From the NCBI GenBank assembly GCA_030248065.1, contig JASAMV010004154.1, positions 62,001-126,000 on the forward strand: 64,000 nt of DNA. The letters are read 5' to 3'. The translations under genes were made by a program, and so were the position numbers. The DNA is from Rhynchonema sp. JSB1_4. Its lineage: Eukaryota > Nematoda > Chromadorea > Monhysterida > Xyalidae. Numbering within the stretch: the first letter of the stretch is position 1; each line of letters begins with the position of its first letter. The notes under the pieces are model-generated. The model was given only the letters and a program-made list of their open reading frames with translations. It did no database searches and had not been told where the DNA came from. Shown one piece after another: positions 1 to 10,807 of the stretch.

Positions 1-1078
1 GCACAAGCGGTCAGCCATATTCATGTCGGAAACCATATTTGTCCAAAAGCAACATCACGCGATCCAGAGGGCATTTTTGGATCACTGTTTATGCTTTGTT
101 GGTTGGTACTTTATCTGCCTTTTATCTGCAGGACACCATTCTTACGATACCCGAAGTCGATAATTCGCGTGATTTGGACCCGCAACGATACTACAAAGCC
201 GATGCAAGTGGCAGAAAACCGTCTGGCGCAAGACAAAATGCGAATATCGAAAATGATGTGAGTGGATTTTTTTGCAGAGTTGTTTGATTTTGCCGCTGTT
301 CGTCAACTCTGTTGCTTTCCGGTGTGCGTAGTTTCTTCGTTGAACTTTGCAACCTGTGTAAATGGGTTGGTCTGAGGTTCGGCAAAACATAGCAGCGTGA
401 AACACCAGCGCTCGGATGGTCCAATTCTTCGGGTGCCACTTACACTCCCCTCAGCCCGCACAGGGGATACTGTATCCCCTTCCGAGAAGTCACAAGAAGA
501 AAAAAGGACCCCTAAATCGCAAAGTTTTCACTCTCGAACACTGCAAATGTCAAAAATATCGCGCGCTGCGCGCGTCACACACGCGCATTTTCCTTGGCTT
601 CTGATGGTTCCGGGAACAAAAAAAATCAAAATTTTCGCGCGCTACGCGCGCCTCTGCTGATTTGACTGATGCATGGTGCCGAATTTTGAACGAGCATGGA
701 ATAAGCACTGGACAAAAATGACTTTTCGTCCAGTGCGATTTACTTCATGATGTTGTTTCGCTCTGCCATGCCATGTGATGCTTCTCAAAACTCACGACGG
801 AGAGCAAAACTCCCCAAATTACCGTGTTTCTTTCCGCCACACAGAACGACATCACACCACTACTGAACACCAACAGCGGCGTACCGATTGTGATTGTGGA
901 CGAAAGTCCACCGGTCGAGTCAAGGGTGCCCATCGTTCTCAGATCGCCGCCCTCGCAGTCCGACATGAGTGGTTGGTTTGGGTCACTGCCTTTAGTCTGC
1001 ATGAAAATTGGGGCATCATTTTCCGATTCTGGGGAAATTATTGTGGCCGGCATCAACTTCGTCTTTGCATTGCATTGA
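1..1078 (+). CDS. partial gene: two exons of an unrecognised type II or multipass membrane protein
   Basis: The gene runs in from the left edge. The first exon is open from base 3 and ends at 257 with donor GTGAGT. It encodes a hydrophobic segment (FWITVYALLVGTLSAF) followed by a polar tail. The next exon starts at 845 after a CACACAG acceptor and continues in the same phase (phase 0) to a TGA at 1076-1078, giving a run such as NTNSGVPIVIVDESPP. Phase agreement and codon texture support coding; the last exon could instead end earlier at an internal GT. I do not recognise the family. The intron 258-844 shows nothing else recognisable except GC-rich runs of gcgcgc near 560-650. Confidence 0.5.
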
Positions 1079-1157
1079 TCTTGTCCTGCTCAAGTATTGA
1101 AAATGCTTGAGCGTCACTGGTTTACCACAAATTTTGTTCGACCAGCGCAAAAGTACT

Positions 1158-1587
1158 GTGTCTGGCAGTGGTGTCGTTGGGAAATCAAAAAGTCAGGATA
1201 CCGGATACCCAAAAATCCAAAATTTTCGGATACCGGATATCCAAAATGAAAAATCTCGGATACCAGGGGGTTGCTCCCTAAAATAAAAAATCTCGGATAC
1301 CCAGGGGGTTGTTCAAAAAAAGGTCAATTTTTTAGAGGAAAATTGAGCAAAATCGGTGTTGAAAGCGCAAAAAATGGTCATTTTGGGGGTTATGCTTGCG
1401 CTAGCAAGCGATTTTGAGCATTTTGGAGGTTAAAATGGGCGATTTTACGGTTTTCGGAAAAATTTTAGGGTAGGATACCCCTGGACAAAAAGTCAGGATA
1501 CTGGATACATCTGTATGAAAAAATCAAGATACCGGATACTAGGGGGGTTACCCCCTTCCCCCCCCCAACGACACCACTGGTGTCCGG
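1158..1587. mobile_element. hAT-type MITE, family 1, copy A (element 1166-1579)
   Basis: The element is 414 bp. Its termini are inverted repeats (CAGTGGTGTCGTTGGG at the left; CCCAACGACACCACTG at the right). It is flanked by near-identical 8-bp duplications, gtgtctgg at 1158-1165 and gtgtccgg at 1580-1587. The interior holds sub-repeats of GGATACCGGATAC. CAG-type termini with 8-bp duplications are typical of hAT elements. No transposase is present. Related copies lie at 7169-7545 (inverted) and about 19257-19533. Confidence 0.88.
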
Positions 1588-2290
1588 TAATAAGTCCGAA
1601 AGTCTCCTATCCCGGTCATGTGGCTTAACAGGTTTCAAAATATTTCTGAATGAAATTAAACAAGCGACCAAGGCGGATAAATTTGATTAGCAAGTTTGAT
1701 ATTCAAACCAGGCTGCCAAATGTCCAAAATAACACCACCAGATGATAATTGATACCAGGTGCGCTGCTCCGACAACGTTCGGTGGTCGATTCCGAGGCGA
1801 CTCGCAAGGATCGACGGAAAGTACTCAAATCGCACGATATCATGTGAGATCCTGGTTTTGCAGGCAACACATGACGGACAATCATGCTTTATTCTGTGAA
1901 TAGAGAACTAATTGTGTGATACAGCGCACTTTATTGCAACATTATTTTGTAGCTTATAATTGTTGCTCAAATTCATTCCCGACGCGCTACAATCGCTTGC
2001 TTTTGTGCATTTATGGATTTTTTCGTATTTGTGCTTGTCAAGTTTTATTCTGGAGCCAGTGAGTGCACTTTTTGTCACAGATTTATTCACTTTTCTGATC
2101 AAAATTTTTTTGCAAGTGTAAAGTGTTGTCCCGTTGTACTGTTTTGCTGCATAGTATTATTTTGTGTGCAATCTCGGTGCTCTGTGCTTTTGTGTGATGA
2201 TCTTCTCTGTCCTTTCCCCTTTTTATAACCTGTTTCCGCATAATTCAGCAGCACTGTATCGTGTCTTCCCACTGGACTCAGTCTCATGTC

Positions 2291-3379
2291 TTAAAGGTGC
2301 TGGTTAACAACCGTTCGACCGCGCTTGATCTTGGGGGTAGTATATTTTAACAAAGTTTGGACATCGTGTTACTCGACCCTAATCTGGCGAACCGATTGGT
2401 TGCTTTCTGATGTTTCACGGCCACGTTGAAGCTTGCCCCTGGTGAAAAAGACCGAAAAAATTTGAAATGCTGCTGTGATACGAATAGGCTGTTTCAAAGT
2501 TTGATACTGGAGTGACAGCAACCTCCAACATTGTGGCGAAAAGCGCAATGCACAATAGCTATTGAAACGTCCGCATTGTTGAATAAAAAATAAAAGGTGT
2601 CAGAAACCTGGCCATTTTTTGTTCGGATTTTCTGCTCGTATAATTTTAAGCATCTGTGGTGAATGAAATAAGTTGTCAATTACAAATAAAAATCCTCTAA
2701 TTATCTAGTTTTTTGTTTGTGCTCCCCAGTTTTCAAAACCCGACACAGCTCACACAATGTTTACCACAACATGCGCAAGGCAGCCATTCCACAGCGCACA
2801 CACAACGACAACACACAGTCGGCACAGCGACAACACAGCAATGTTTCAGCTGGCAAGCTTTGTTGTGTGTGTGCGCTGTGGAATGGCTGCCTTGCGCATG
2901 TTGTGGTAAACATTGTGTGAGCTGTGTAGGGTTTTGAAAACTGGGGAGCACAAACAAAAACCTTGATAATTAGAAGATTTTCATTTGTAATTGACAACTT
3001 ATTTCATTCACCACAGATGCTTAAAATTATACGAGTAGAAAATCCTAACAAAAAATGGCCAGGTTTCCGAAACCTTTTATTTTTTTATTCAACAATGCGG
3101 TCGTTTCAATGGCTATTGTGCATTGCGGTTTTCGGCACACTGTTGGAGGTTGCTGTCACTCTAGAGTCAAACTTTGAAACAACCTATTCGTGTCACAGCA
3201 GCGTTTCAAATTTTTTCGGTTTTTTTCACCAGGGGCAAATTTCAACGTGGCCGTGAAACATCAGGAAGCAACCAATCGGCTCGCCAGATTAGGGTCGAGT
3301 AACACGATGTCCAAACTTTGTTTATATATGCTACCCCCAAGATCAAGCGCGGTTGAAGGGTTGTTAACCAGCAGCTTAA
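2291..3379. mobile_element. long foldback element flanked by TTAA
   Basis: Almost the whole 1.08 kb folds on itself. The left arm 2295 to about 2810 is the reverse complement of about 2865 to 3375, with only a few mismatches, around a loop near 2812-2862. TTAA lies at both borders (2291-2294 and 3376-3379). The loop contains AATGTTTCAGC and each arm carries one copy of the TGATGTTTCA motif (2408 and 3254). No coding capacity is visible; open frames in the arms mirror each other and are by-products of the palindrome. Confidence 0.85.
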
Positions 3380-3970
3380 GTTTCAATCCATCATGCCATA
3401 ATGATTCGAAATTCTTATGCATTTTTTTATTTGATAGTATCCATGAATGGAGTGTGCCAAGGTTCTCTGCTTATAACGCACTATGATTGTGAACTCTAAA
3501 TATTTTTTGCAGTGTCCTTTCAGAAGTTTTCACGGTCTATGCAAATTATTTTTTACTTCTCGTGTCGCATAACTGTATTTTACGTGCGCATCACACTGCA
3601 AAACAAGGTTCTTGTTTTAACTGGATTTTTTTGACGCTAAGGGTGGTCATGAAGCATTTTTTATGAAAACTGTGTCAAAGGGATAAAGATTTTCGTGAAA
3701 ACTTGGATAATGTTTTGTTGTGTTTTATGCGGTATGCAACCGCCAGTGCATTATTTCTCATAGTCCCTTGCTTTATTCTTGAGCACTGAAGTGAACGTTT
3801 GGGCTTGACTCTTGCCCGTTCAGTAAACCACGCGAAAATGTTTCAGGTCTGTGCGCGGTCTTTGGCCAGAACACTGCTGCTGTGCTGAATGAAGCAGCAC
3901 TGGAAGTTTTGCTTCACTTCAATAAACTTCGCTGTTTTTCGTCTGATTTTTTTGCTGACAGCAACTCAGC

Positions 3971-6900
3971 ATGAGCAAAACGGAAAGCGATCCGCCATCA
4001 CCACAACCGATTCGGGTTATTCAGGAATTGTATCAGGTCGGTGCAATTTCTTTCGGTGGCATTTTGTCTTTTTAACAACATTCTGCCCGCGTTGCTATCT
4101 TGTGCAATCTTGATTGGAATTCTGTGACCAGCCCAACTTTAATGCGACTTTAAATCACATGAATTTTAGGACTACAATGACATCGGGTACAAACAGGCTC
4201 TCACCGAGCTTGACAATGCTCTGCAAGAGGAGTGCCAGTATATTGTGATTGAACCGATGAAATTGGGTTGGTATTAGGCATGGGCAACACCGATTCTTAG
4301 GCTCACTCAATACTTGGCTTCTGACCCAATACCTGTTCAGCAGACCAAGCAATGCTCAGCGTGGCACCCAATACCTGACCCAACACGAAAGTTGAAGGTT
4401 ATCTAGAAACTTTTTGACTTTTTGGTCGTCTAAAGTGATCATGAAAGTGCCTTTCTGTCATTCAAGAAGCAAGTTTAATGCCTGATACAGACACTCGAAA
4501 GAATTTCTGATCAGAAACCATCGACTTGAGGGAAAAAATCAGACAAATTGTTGGACATTCGGGTATTTACCAAAATGGAATCACATCCTGCCAATATTAC
4601 CCAACACGAAGCACGCCTCTCAATACCAGTCAGTGTAGTTCCTGAGGGGGAGGGGGTCCCCCCTCGGGTACGCTCTCTCCCCCTCAGGTGGTACACTATC
4701 CCCCTATCTCCCCCAATTTTGGCTAAAATATGCATTTTTAGACCTAAAATGTGTGATTTTCAGGTCAAAAGTCTCTGTTCTCAAAAGTCGCCAAAATACC
4801 CTTTTTATGAAGAATTTTTTCCAAAAAGGGGCAAAAATAGGTCAAATTTTCTACCTTAAAAAGTGACTTTTTCCTGAATTCGGGTCTTCCCGCTATCTCC
4901 CCCTCCGGACCAGGAACTACACTGATACCAATGCCAGGTATTGGGTTGGGTACCCAACAGTATATCCCCTCGCTAGTACGGTATGTGGCCCACCCGCGCT
5001 CAGGTACAGCACTCCCCTCTCTGGTACGGTATCTCCCCCAACCTTTCCCAAATTTAAACCAAACGTGCCGTTTTCGGTCCAAAATGGCTAAAAATCGGCC
5101 GAAATCGACCAAAGTGCAAAAATTTGCGCGATTCATGCACATTTTAGCCCATAAAAATTCAATTCCCATGAAGATAGTATGGTAAACTATCTCCCCTTAA
5201 AATTTCTTCCGCTCCCTAAACTGAGCCCCCAACATCCTGGGAGCAGTACCCCGGTCCCGGTATCTCCCCCTTTTGGCTTCAAGGTACAGTATCTCCCCCT
5301 CAGAAGAAGCCACACACAGCACCACCACACCCAATACCAGGTGTTTGGTATTGTGCCCGTGCCTAGTTGGTATTATTTCCTTGCTATTTTTTGTTTTTAG
5401 TGACAACCCATGATTCCATTTTGTGATGTTTTTCTCATTCAGGTGACGAAACTATGCGCTGGATCCACGTCGGCAATTTCCTTCACAAATCCACAGTCAT
5501 AACTGGTGCTGCTGCGTTGGTCGCTATTGGCCTGTCAGCGAAAAGGTGGGATTTTGTGTTGTCTGTATTTGAGGAGAAGTTGATTTCCAAACTTTCGATT
5601 GTTTTTATGGATTTTTGCACGAATGCACGGCAGCCCAAATGCACACATTACAAGCTCCCTGATTCAGCTTTATCTTATGGCAACGCAGCAACATTTTTGG
5701 TCTGTGTAGTGATGCGCATACAGAAGTTGTCACAAAAAGAGTCGCTCATACATTCATGGTTATGTATACCTCGATTTCGAAATCTTTCGCCCAATTGCAG
5801 ATGGTACCTTTGGAGTCCGCTAGCTGCGTCCACCAGTCTCACCTTTGTCGCGTACACGCTGCTGTGGCAGCCAGACAAGTGTTGTAAATATCAAGTTGAA
5901 ACAAATCAGGTGCGTACGGTATAAGCGTAAGTTGAGTATATTTCTGGGAAAAAAAACCAGCCCCCCCCCGCCACCAAACACCCAAGACCGCACAAACCAA
6001 AACACCAAGCCAACACACACGCAGCTTGCCAGCCAGCCAGGAAGCTGCGCGCAATGTTTCAGAACCGCGCATGGTTAGCGTTCGGGTTTATAACTTGACA
6101 TTAACTATGGGGCGTATTTTACTGTGCGGCAGCGAATTTGGAAATTTACTATACCTCTTCAAAAATTTGCTTCCGCTCCACAGAACAACAACAGTTCAGA
6201 AACAGCGCGGCGTTGTTTCTTGTACAATTGATGTGCTGAACGTGTGCTTTGTTTCACAGGAGACACTCGCCTCATTGGACATCACTAACGTCAACACACA
6301 TTCGGTTGTGGTGTTGACACTCAAGGACGACAGTAGGAGGCGGGTGCGTATTATTGATTAATCAATCAGGGTGGATTTATATTGATATTTGTTAAAGGGT
6401 GTGTCTAACGTCTCCTAACCCCATGTTTTGTTGGGTGGAATTGAAAGATGACCTCGAAAGGCCGCCGTGTGCAAAAAACCGCGTCTTCTAACTAGCCAAA
6501 TCGCGAAATCTTGAGGGTTACTTTTCGAATTAAATCAATTTCCGGACACAAAATTCAGACTGAGCAGACGGAAAAGAACTACGAAGCGAAACACACACAA
6601 ACCAGCTTCTATGTGTTAAATGAAACATTCATTGTGTCCACAGTCAAGCCAGCAGCCAGAGCGGTGTGTGTTGAGCGTCTACGTGCATTGTATAGGCGGC
6701 TGAGCCGCGCTTAAACATGCAATGTTTCAGCAGAATAATGCCAAACGTGAGTGGCGCCCACTCAAAAGCGCCTGGAGTTTTGTGTCCGGAAATTGATTTA
6801 ATTCGAAAAGTAACCCTCAAGATTTAGCGAGTTACAAGACGCGGTTTTTTGCACACGCCGGCCTGTCGAGGTCATCTTTCGATTGCACCTCATAAAACAT

Positions 6901-7696
6901 GGGGTTAAGAAACGTTAGACACACCCTTTAATTGTTCATGAATGAACGGTGAAGATAAGATACATACGGAATCAAGTCGAACTCATTTTTGCCCAAAAGC
7001 GAAATATTTGTTATTGGAACATGTGAAGCAAAGCCACTAAAGTCTACCGACCGAACAGAAAGAGACGAATTTTGTTTTGTTTGTTTTTTTGCAAAATGTG
7101 CCGTGTGCAAAGTGTTTTGAGCGAAAATAGTTTTTGTTTATACACAGTGGCCAACTCGCAACTCAAACCAGTGGTGTGGTTGGGGAAGGAGAGGGGGTTA
7201 CCCCCCTAGTATCCGATATCTTGATTTTTTCGCCCAGGGGTATCCGGTATCCTGTCTTTTTGTCCAGGGGTACCCTACCCTAAAATTTTTCCGAAAGCCA
7301 TAAAAATCGCCCATTTTACCTCCAAAATGCTCAAAATCGCTTGCTCGCGCTAGCATAACCACCAAAATGACCATTTTTATGCTTCCAACACCGATTTTGC
7401 TCAATTTTCCTCTAAAAATTCACCTTTTTTAACAACCCCCTGGGTATCCGAGATTTTTCGTTTTGGGTATCCGGTATCCGAAAAATTTGGATTTTGGGTA
7501 TCCGGTATCGTGACTTTTTGATTTCCCAACCCAACGACACCACTGACTCAAACTGTATGAAGCAGAGTAAGATGTATTTTGCAATCGCAACTGCCTTCTA
7601 CTCAAGTTCCCAATTTAGGTTCTTCACACGGGTGTATTCCTCACAATGGCTTGTGTCGTCGGCTTTACTGTGTTCGATCTGTGGAACGACAGCTGA
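3971..7696 (+). CDS. TMEM11: TMEM11 homologue, mitochondrial inner-membrane protein (6 exons)
   Basis: Exons: 3971-4036, 4170-4266, 5443-5545, 5801-5909, 6260-6343, 7619-7696; all phases agree and give 178 residues (human TMEM11 is 192). Family landmarks: YIVIEP, then GDETMRWIHVGN (human GDETARWITVGN), HK, then DPCCKYQV-like QPDKCCKYQV, and a C-terminal hydrophobic segment after a basic KDDSRRR. TMEM11 is a mitochondrial inner-membrane protein linked to MICOS and cristae shape. The sequence shows two central hydrophobic segments and a third at the C-terminus. The start ATG opens a polar N-terminus (MSKTESDPPSPQ). Intron 2 is almost filled by a hAT-like element, and intron 5 carries a TTAA foldback plus a hAT MITE. 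Identification is by recognition of conserved blocks, not a search. Confidence 0.95.
4267..5373. mobile_element. hAT-like non-autonomous element whose target duplication copies a splice donor (element 4275-5365)
   Basis: The 1091-bp element begins TAGGCATGGGCAACAC and ends with its imperfect inverse (GTGCCCGTGCCTA). It is flanked by a perfect 8-bp duplication, gttggtat, at 4267-4274 and 5366-5373. Termini of the TAGGC(A)GGGC kind with 8-bp duplications fit hAT elements. The interior has pyrimidine-rich tcccccc/ggtac sub-repeats and no transposase frame. The left duplication is the 5' splice site of TMEM11 intron 2. Confidence 0.85.
6392..6931. mobile_element. TTAA-flanked foldback element (6396-6927)
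   Basis: TTAA occurs at 6392-6395 and 6928-6931. The arms of about 160 bp (AGGGTGTGTCTAACG at the left, inverse at the right) are reverse complements with scattered mismatches. The loop carries GCAATGTTTCAGC near 6720. It lies in the last intron of TMEM11. No coding sequence is seen. Confidence 0.82.
7161..7553. mobile_element. hAT-type MITE, family 1, copy B (element 7169-7545)
   Basis: The element is 377 bp with CAGTGGTG / CACCACTG termini and a perfect 8-bp duplication actcaaac at 7161-7168 and 7546-7553. It is inverted relative to copy A at 1166-1579 and shares the GGATACC sub-repeats. It lies in the TMEM11 last intron, 65 bp before the final exon. Confidence 0.93.
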
Positions 7697-8033
7697 TGAA
7701 TCATCTAGATTGATGTTTGTGTATAGAATACGGATATAAATTTATGAAGTTGGTTGTCTGCTCCTTTTCTTACCCATGGATTCTCTGCAACTGGGCCTAT
7801 TCTTGCTCAGTTGAAATCGTTGTTTTTTTTGAATTGATTGTTTTTGAGCTTTTGAAAATTCCGCTGTTTTGTAGCTAATACTGATCACCAAAGTCCAACC
7901 GATAAAATGTGCACTATCATTGCCTGAGCTTTATACAACAGAAATGGATCAATTATGAGTGATAAATGCAAGCCAGTAGCTAAAATCCTTGAAAATAATA
8001 AATTAGAATTGATTGAAAAACCTACGAATATGA

Positions 8034-10807
8034 TCACTTTTTCTTTCTGCTCTCCTGTTGCTGTGATTTGTTCCGTGTGCAGCAGCATTTCCTGCACATC
8101 AAGCCCACCATCAGGAGCGCCACCACTCCTCCACCAGCCACAATGGCCATGTCGTATTCCGGGTGTCCCCAATGTGTTAGCACATCTCGATGCACCACTA
8201 TGTCTTGGGGTTCGAGGGTATCCGCGATCCATTGCAGGAAATCATCAGGTTCCCGGTTGCCTGGAGTAGAAAAGCGGGTACAGCGTGCTTTTTTGTTGTC
8301 TGCTTTCACAGACGGGCGGTGCACCAGGTACTCGTCTGTGCGCGTGCCTCCAAAAGACCTGCGAACTCTTTTATGTTCGCATTAAACCTCACTGTTGGTT
8401 CAAGCACACTATGTTCGTCACAAGCTCTGATATTCCTGGACAGACAGATGATGTTTCATCGGAAAATACGAACATAATTTTAAATGTCCGATTTTAAACC
8501 TGTGTATTCTTCGTTGTTATCCTTCCAAATCAGTTGAATGCTTGGCACACGTTGGATGCTGTACCGATCACGCAGACCTTTCCATTGCGCTGTGTTAACC
8601 TGCGTGCGAATGTTGCTGCAATAAAGTTTCGTGGCCAGAAATTCGGTATTCATTTCCAACCCAAATAAGAAATTTGACCGTCATAATGGAGTGACATGAC
8701 ATTGTTTTATCACAACATGAAACCGCAAACGTGATACATTCTCAAACATAATGAAACGTCTATACAATCTAGTTGGCGCTTGGATGAACTACAACTACAC
8801 AGTACTGAACAAAGTTGGAATATTGCTGTCAAAGATTGCGATAAAAGTTCCATTCTATGATAATTCTGATGTTTCACGCCTTCTCTTCCTTCGAAGTACC
8901 GGGCTCAGGATGTGGTGCGGCCGGTGCGTAGTGTTCAGCTCTCTTCAGCATTTTGTCCAATTGTTCCGGATCAATAATTAGTTGATTAGTGCCAGTTCGC
9001 TGATGTAGACCTGGCCGTATAAAACCAATCACGGCTGGTAACCGGCGTATGATGAAGTAGAATGTGAGCACGGTTATGAGAAGACTGAATATGAAGATCA
9101 GAAATGTGATCCACCACCATTGATCGTTGCGCATTTTTTAATGTTTGTTTGGAACCTTCAAAGCAAAACACTCGTTGGGCTAAATTCGCACTGGTGATGG
9201 CATTCGCGCCGTCACAAGCCTCAAATGCCGACCAGCAAACTGGTGAAGATGAACTTCAACAGCTTACAGCTTTGGCTCGTCAGTGATAGGTACAGCATCA
9301 GTACCATGAAATGCGGGACATAAAAATCATGTGGTATTATACCTACTTTGCTTGGATTATGCAATAAGAAATATAACAAGCTCGTCTGAATAATATAGAT
9401 GCGATCCATCACAATCAAAAATGCCATTTGTGGGCAGTGGGTGTTCTATTATATAAGTAAAGATATTTTTGGGAAACTTTTTTGATACTCAAACATGCAG
9501 AACCATGGGTAAAACACATCTTTATACTATGTAAACTGAATTTTAGCTGTGCAGTTGGCTTTCCCTTGTTCTGTGCTGCACCGCCGCTTTTTATGCTTCT
9601 TCTTTTCAACCAAACTTGGCCTATGTTACCACTACTGTTCAATTTATACAAACTGTGCATATGTTCTTAGTTTGACTTGGCAGGGCATTTATTTTTAACA
9701 GCAAGGAAACAGTAGCATAACAAGTAACCATGTGAATAAGCAGCTACTTATTTCGAGCTGCACTTTTTTCAAACCACGTCTGAATCTTTATCGATGCGAA
9801 CTTCACCAGTATGCCGTGTGCGAAAACAGGACTGGGAAAACGGCCTTTTCTCTGGGTTGTAAGACATCGTCGCTCTTTGTCACATGGTCGCGCGTTATAT
9901 GAACTACAACATATCCGGCTGCTAGGGAAAGCTGAAAGGCTAAGCCTAAGCCGAAGCGTAGGCCTAAGCCTAAGCCTAAGCCCAATCATAGGCCAAAGCC
10001 TAAGCCTTAGCCGAACCCAAAGCTAGTTGAAAATACGCGCGACCAAGTCAAAACGAGCGACGATGTCTCCGGACCTTTCTCTGCGTAGCCAAGTTCAGAA
10101 ATATAAAAAATGTGTAGATTTTGGCTTATTCTGTTGTCGTCAATGCAAGTCATCGGCACGTGAGCACAAAAATGGTGCATTGCGTCGACGCCCATCCACT
10201 TGCGTCAACGACATTAGAATCAGCCATAATTTTTGCCATCACTATTCTTTAACCAAATCAAAGTTGCCTCATATTTGACTCACGCTCAAGTAATCAATCA
10301 AGAAGTTTTTACGCAAACAAACATGTCATGGGAAAATCATACAAATTGATTCGTTTTCGGTAGCATGCACTAAGCCATATGTGAAAACATTCAAGAATTA
10401 CTACATGTAAATAACCACTTCAAAAACAGATACCTTTGCAAGTGCGATGCCAGGCACGAGGGCTTCTATCCTTTGAACGAGCGAATCATAAACGGGGGCG
10501 AATGATTTGCAGTGCGCACACCATGGGATATGGAAATTAACCTGGATAAATAAAAAACGCGATAAAAATACCAAAAAACTTCGACAAAAGTGCCGCATAC
10601 CAATTTGACAGGATGTTCCTTGGTGAACAGGGGCCAGTTCGGTTCTCCGACTTCGAATATTCCATGGGTATCCTTGTCAATCCGATCAGTAGGGTACACG
10701 ATGGTGCGCACATTGGAGGTGAACATTTGATTGTCACGATCGTCACAATTGACTTGATTACAAAATATTGTGACAAACAGTGACAGAATCAATAAATTTC
10801 TGGCCAT
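8034..10807 (-). CDS. membrane-anchored thioredoxin/PDI-like protein (TMX-like), 4 exons
   Basis: Exons on the minus strand: 10807-10601, 10541-10434, 8599-8500, 8260-8034; phases agree and give 213 residues. Order: signal peptide (MARNLLILSLFVTIFC), a thioredoxin fold with active site PWCAHC (about residue 76-81), the cis-proline region (RVPSIQL), a TG turn, then a C-terminal transmembrane segment (MAIVAGGGVVALLMVG), a cysteine-rich juxtamembrane stretch and a lysine-rich tail ending ESRKKK. The layout matches the TMX family of ER membrane oxidoreductases. The active site CAHC differs from CGHC of PDI and from CPAC of TMX1. Intron 2 (1.8 kb) holds telomere-like repeats and a possible nested gene. 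Intron 3 contains a copy of the 80-90 bp dispersed repeat, which opens a false frame around 8270-8330. Confidence 0.87.
8286..8352. repeat. 80-90 bp dispersed intronic repeat, copy in the thioredoxin-like gene
   Basis: The core reads CAGACGGGCGGTGCACCAGG followed by tactcgtctgtgcg. It matches the other intronic copies (see the finding on this family) and lies in intron 3. Confidence 0.75.
8874..9134 (-). CDS. possible nested gene: 86-residue single-pass membrane protein
   Basis: A single open frame starts at an ATG (MRNDQWWW) after an A-rich leader and ends at a TGA that lies inside a TGAAACATCA motif. An N-terminal hydrophobic segment (ITFLIFIFSLLITVLTFYF) is followed by RR and a polar tail ending TSKEEKA. 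It sits entirely inside intron 2 of the thioredoxin-like gene on the same strand. Composition looks coding rather than random, but no family is recognised. It could also be a terminal exon of another transcript. Confidence 0.45.
   Translation of the reverse strand: MRNDQWWWITFLIFIFSLLITVLTFYFIIRRLPAVIGFIRPGLHQRTGTNQLIIDPEQLDKMLKRAEHYAPAAPHPEPGTSKEEKA
9935..10018. repeat. degenerate telomere-like repeat (GCCTAA)n
   Basis: About 12 imperfect units of CCTAAG (complement TTAGGC) run from aggctaagcc to ccttagccga. TTAGGC is the nematode telomere unit, and interstitial degenerate tracts are known in nematode introns. The tract lies in intron 2 of the thioredoxin-like gene. Confidence 0.8.

Noticed and set aside
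2713..2957. Two 74-codon frames on opposite strands with almost the same protein
   Set aside because: They are mirror images created by the palindrome, not genes.
8261..8330. Upstream extension of the last exon of the thioredoxin-like gene
   Set aside because: This open sequence is a copy of the 80-90 bp dispersed repeat; splicing at 8260 gives the correct phase and fold without it.
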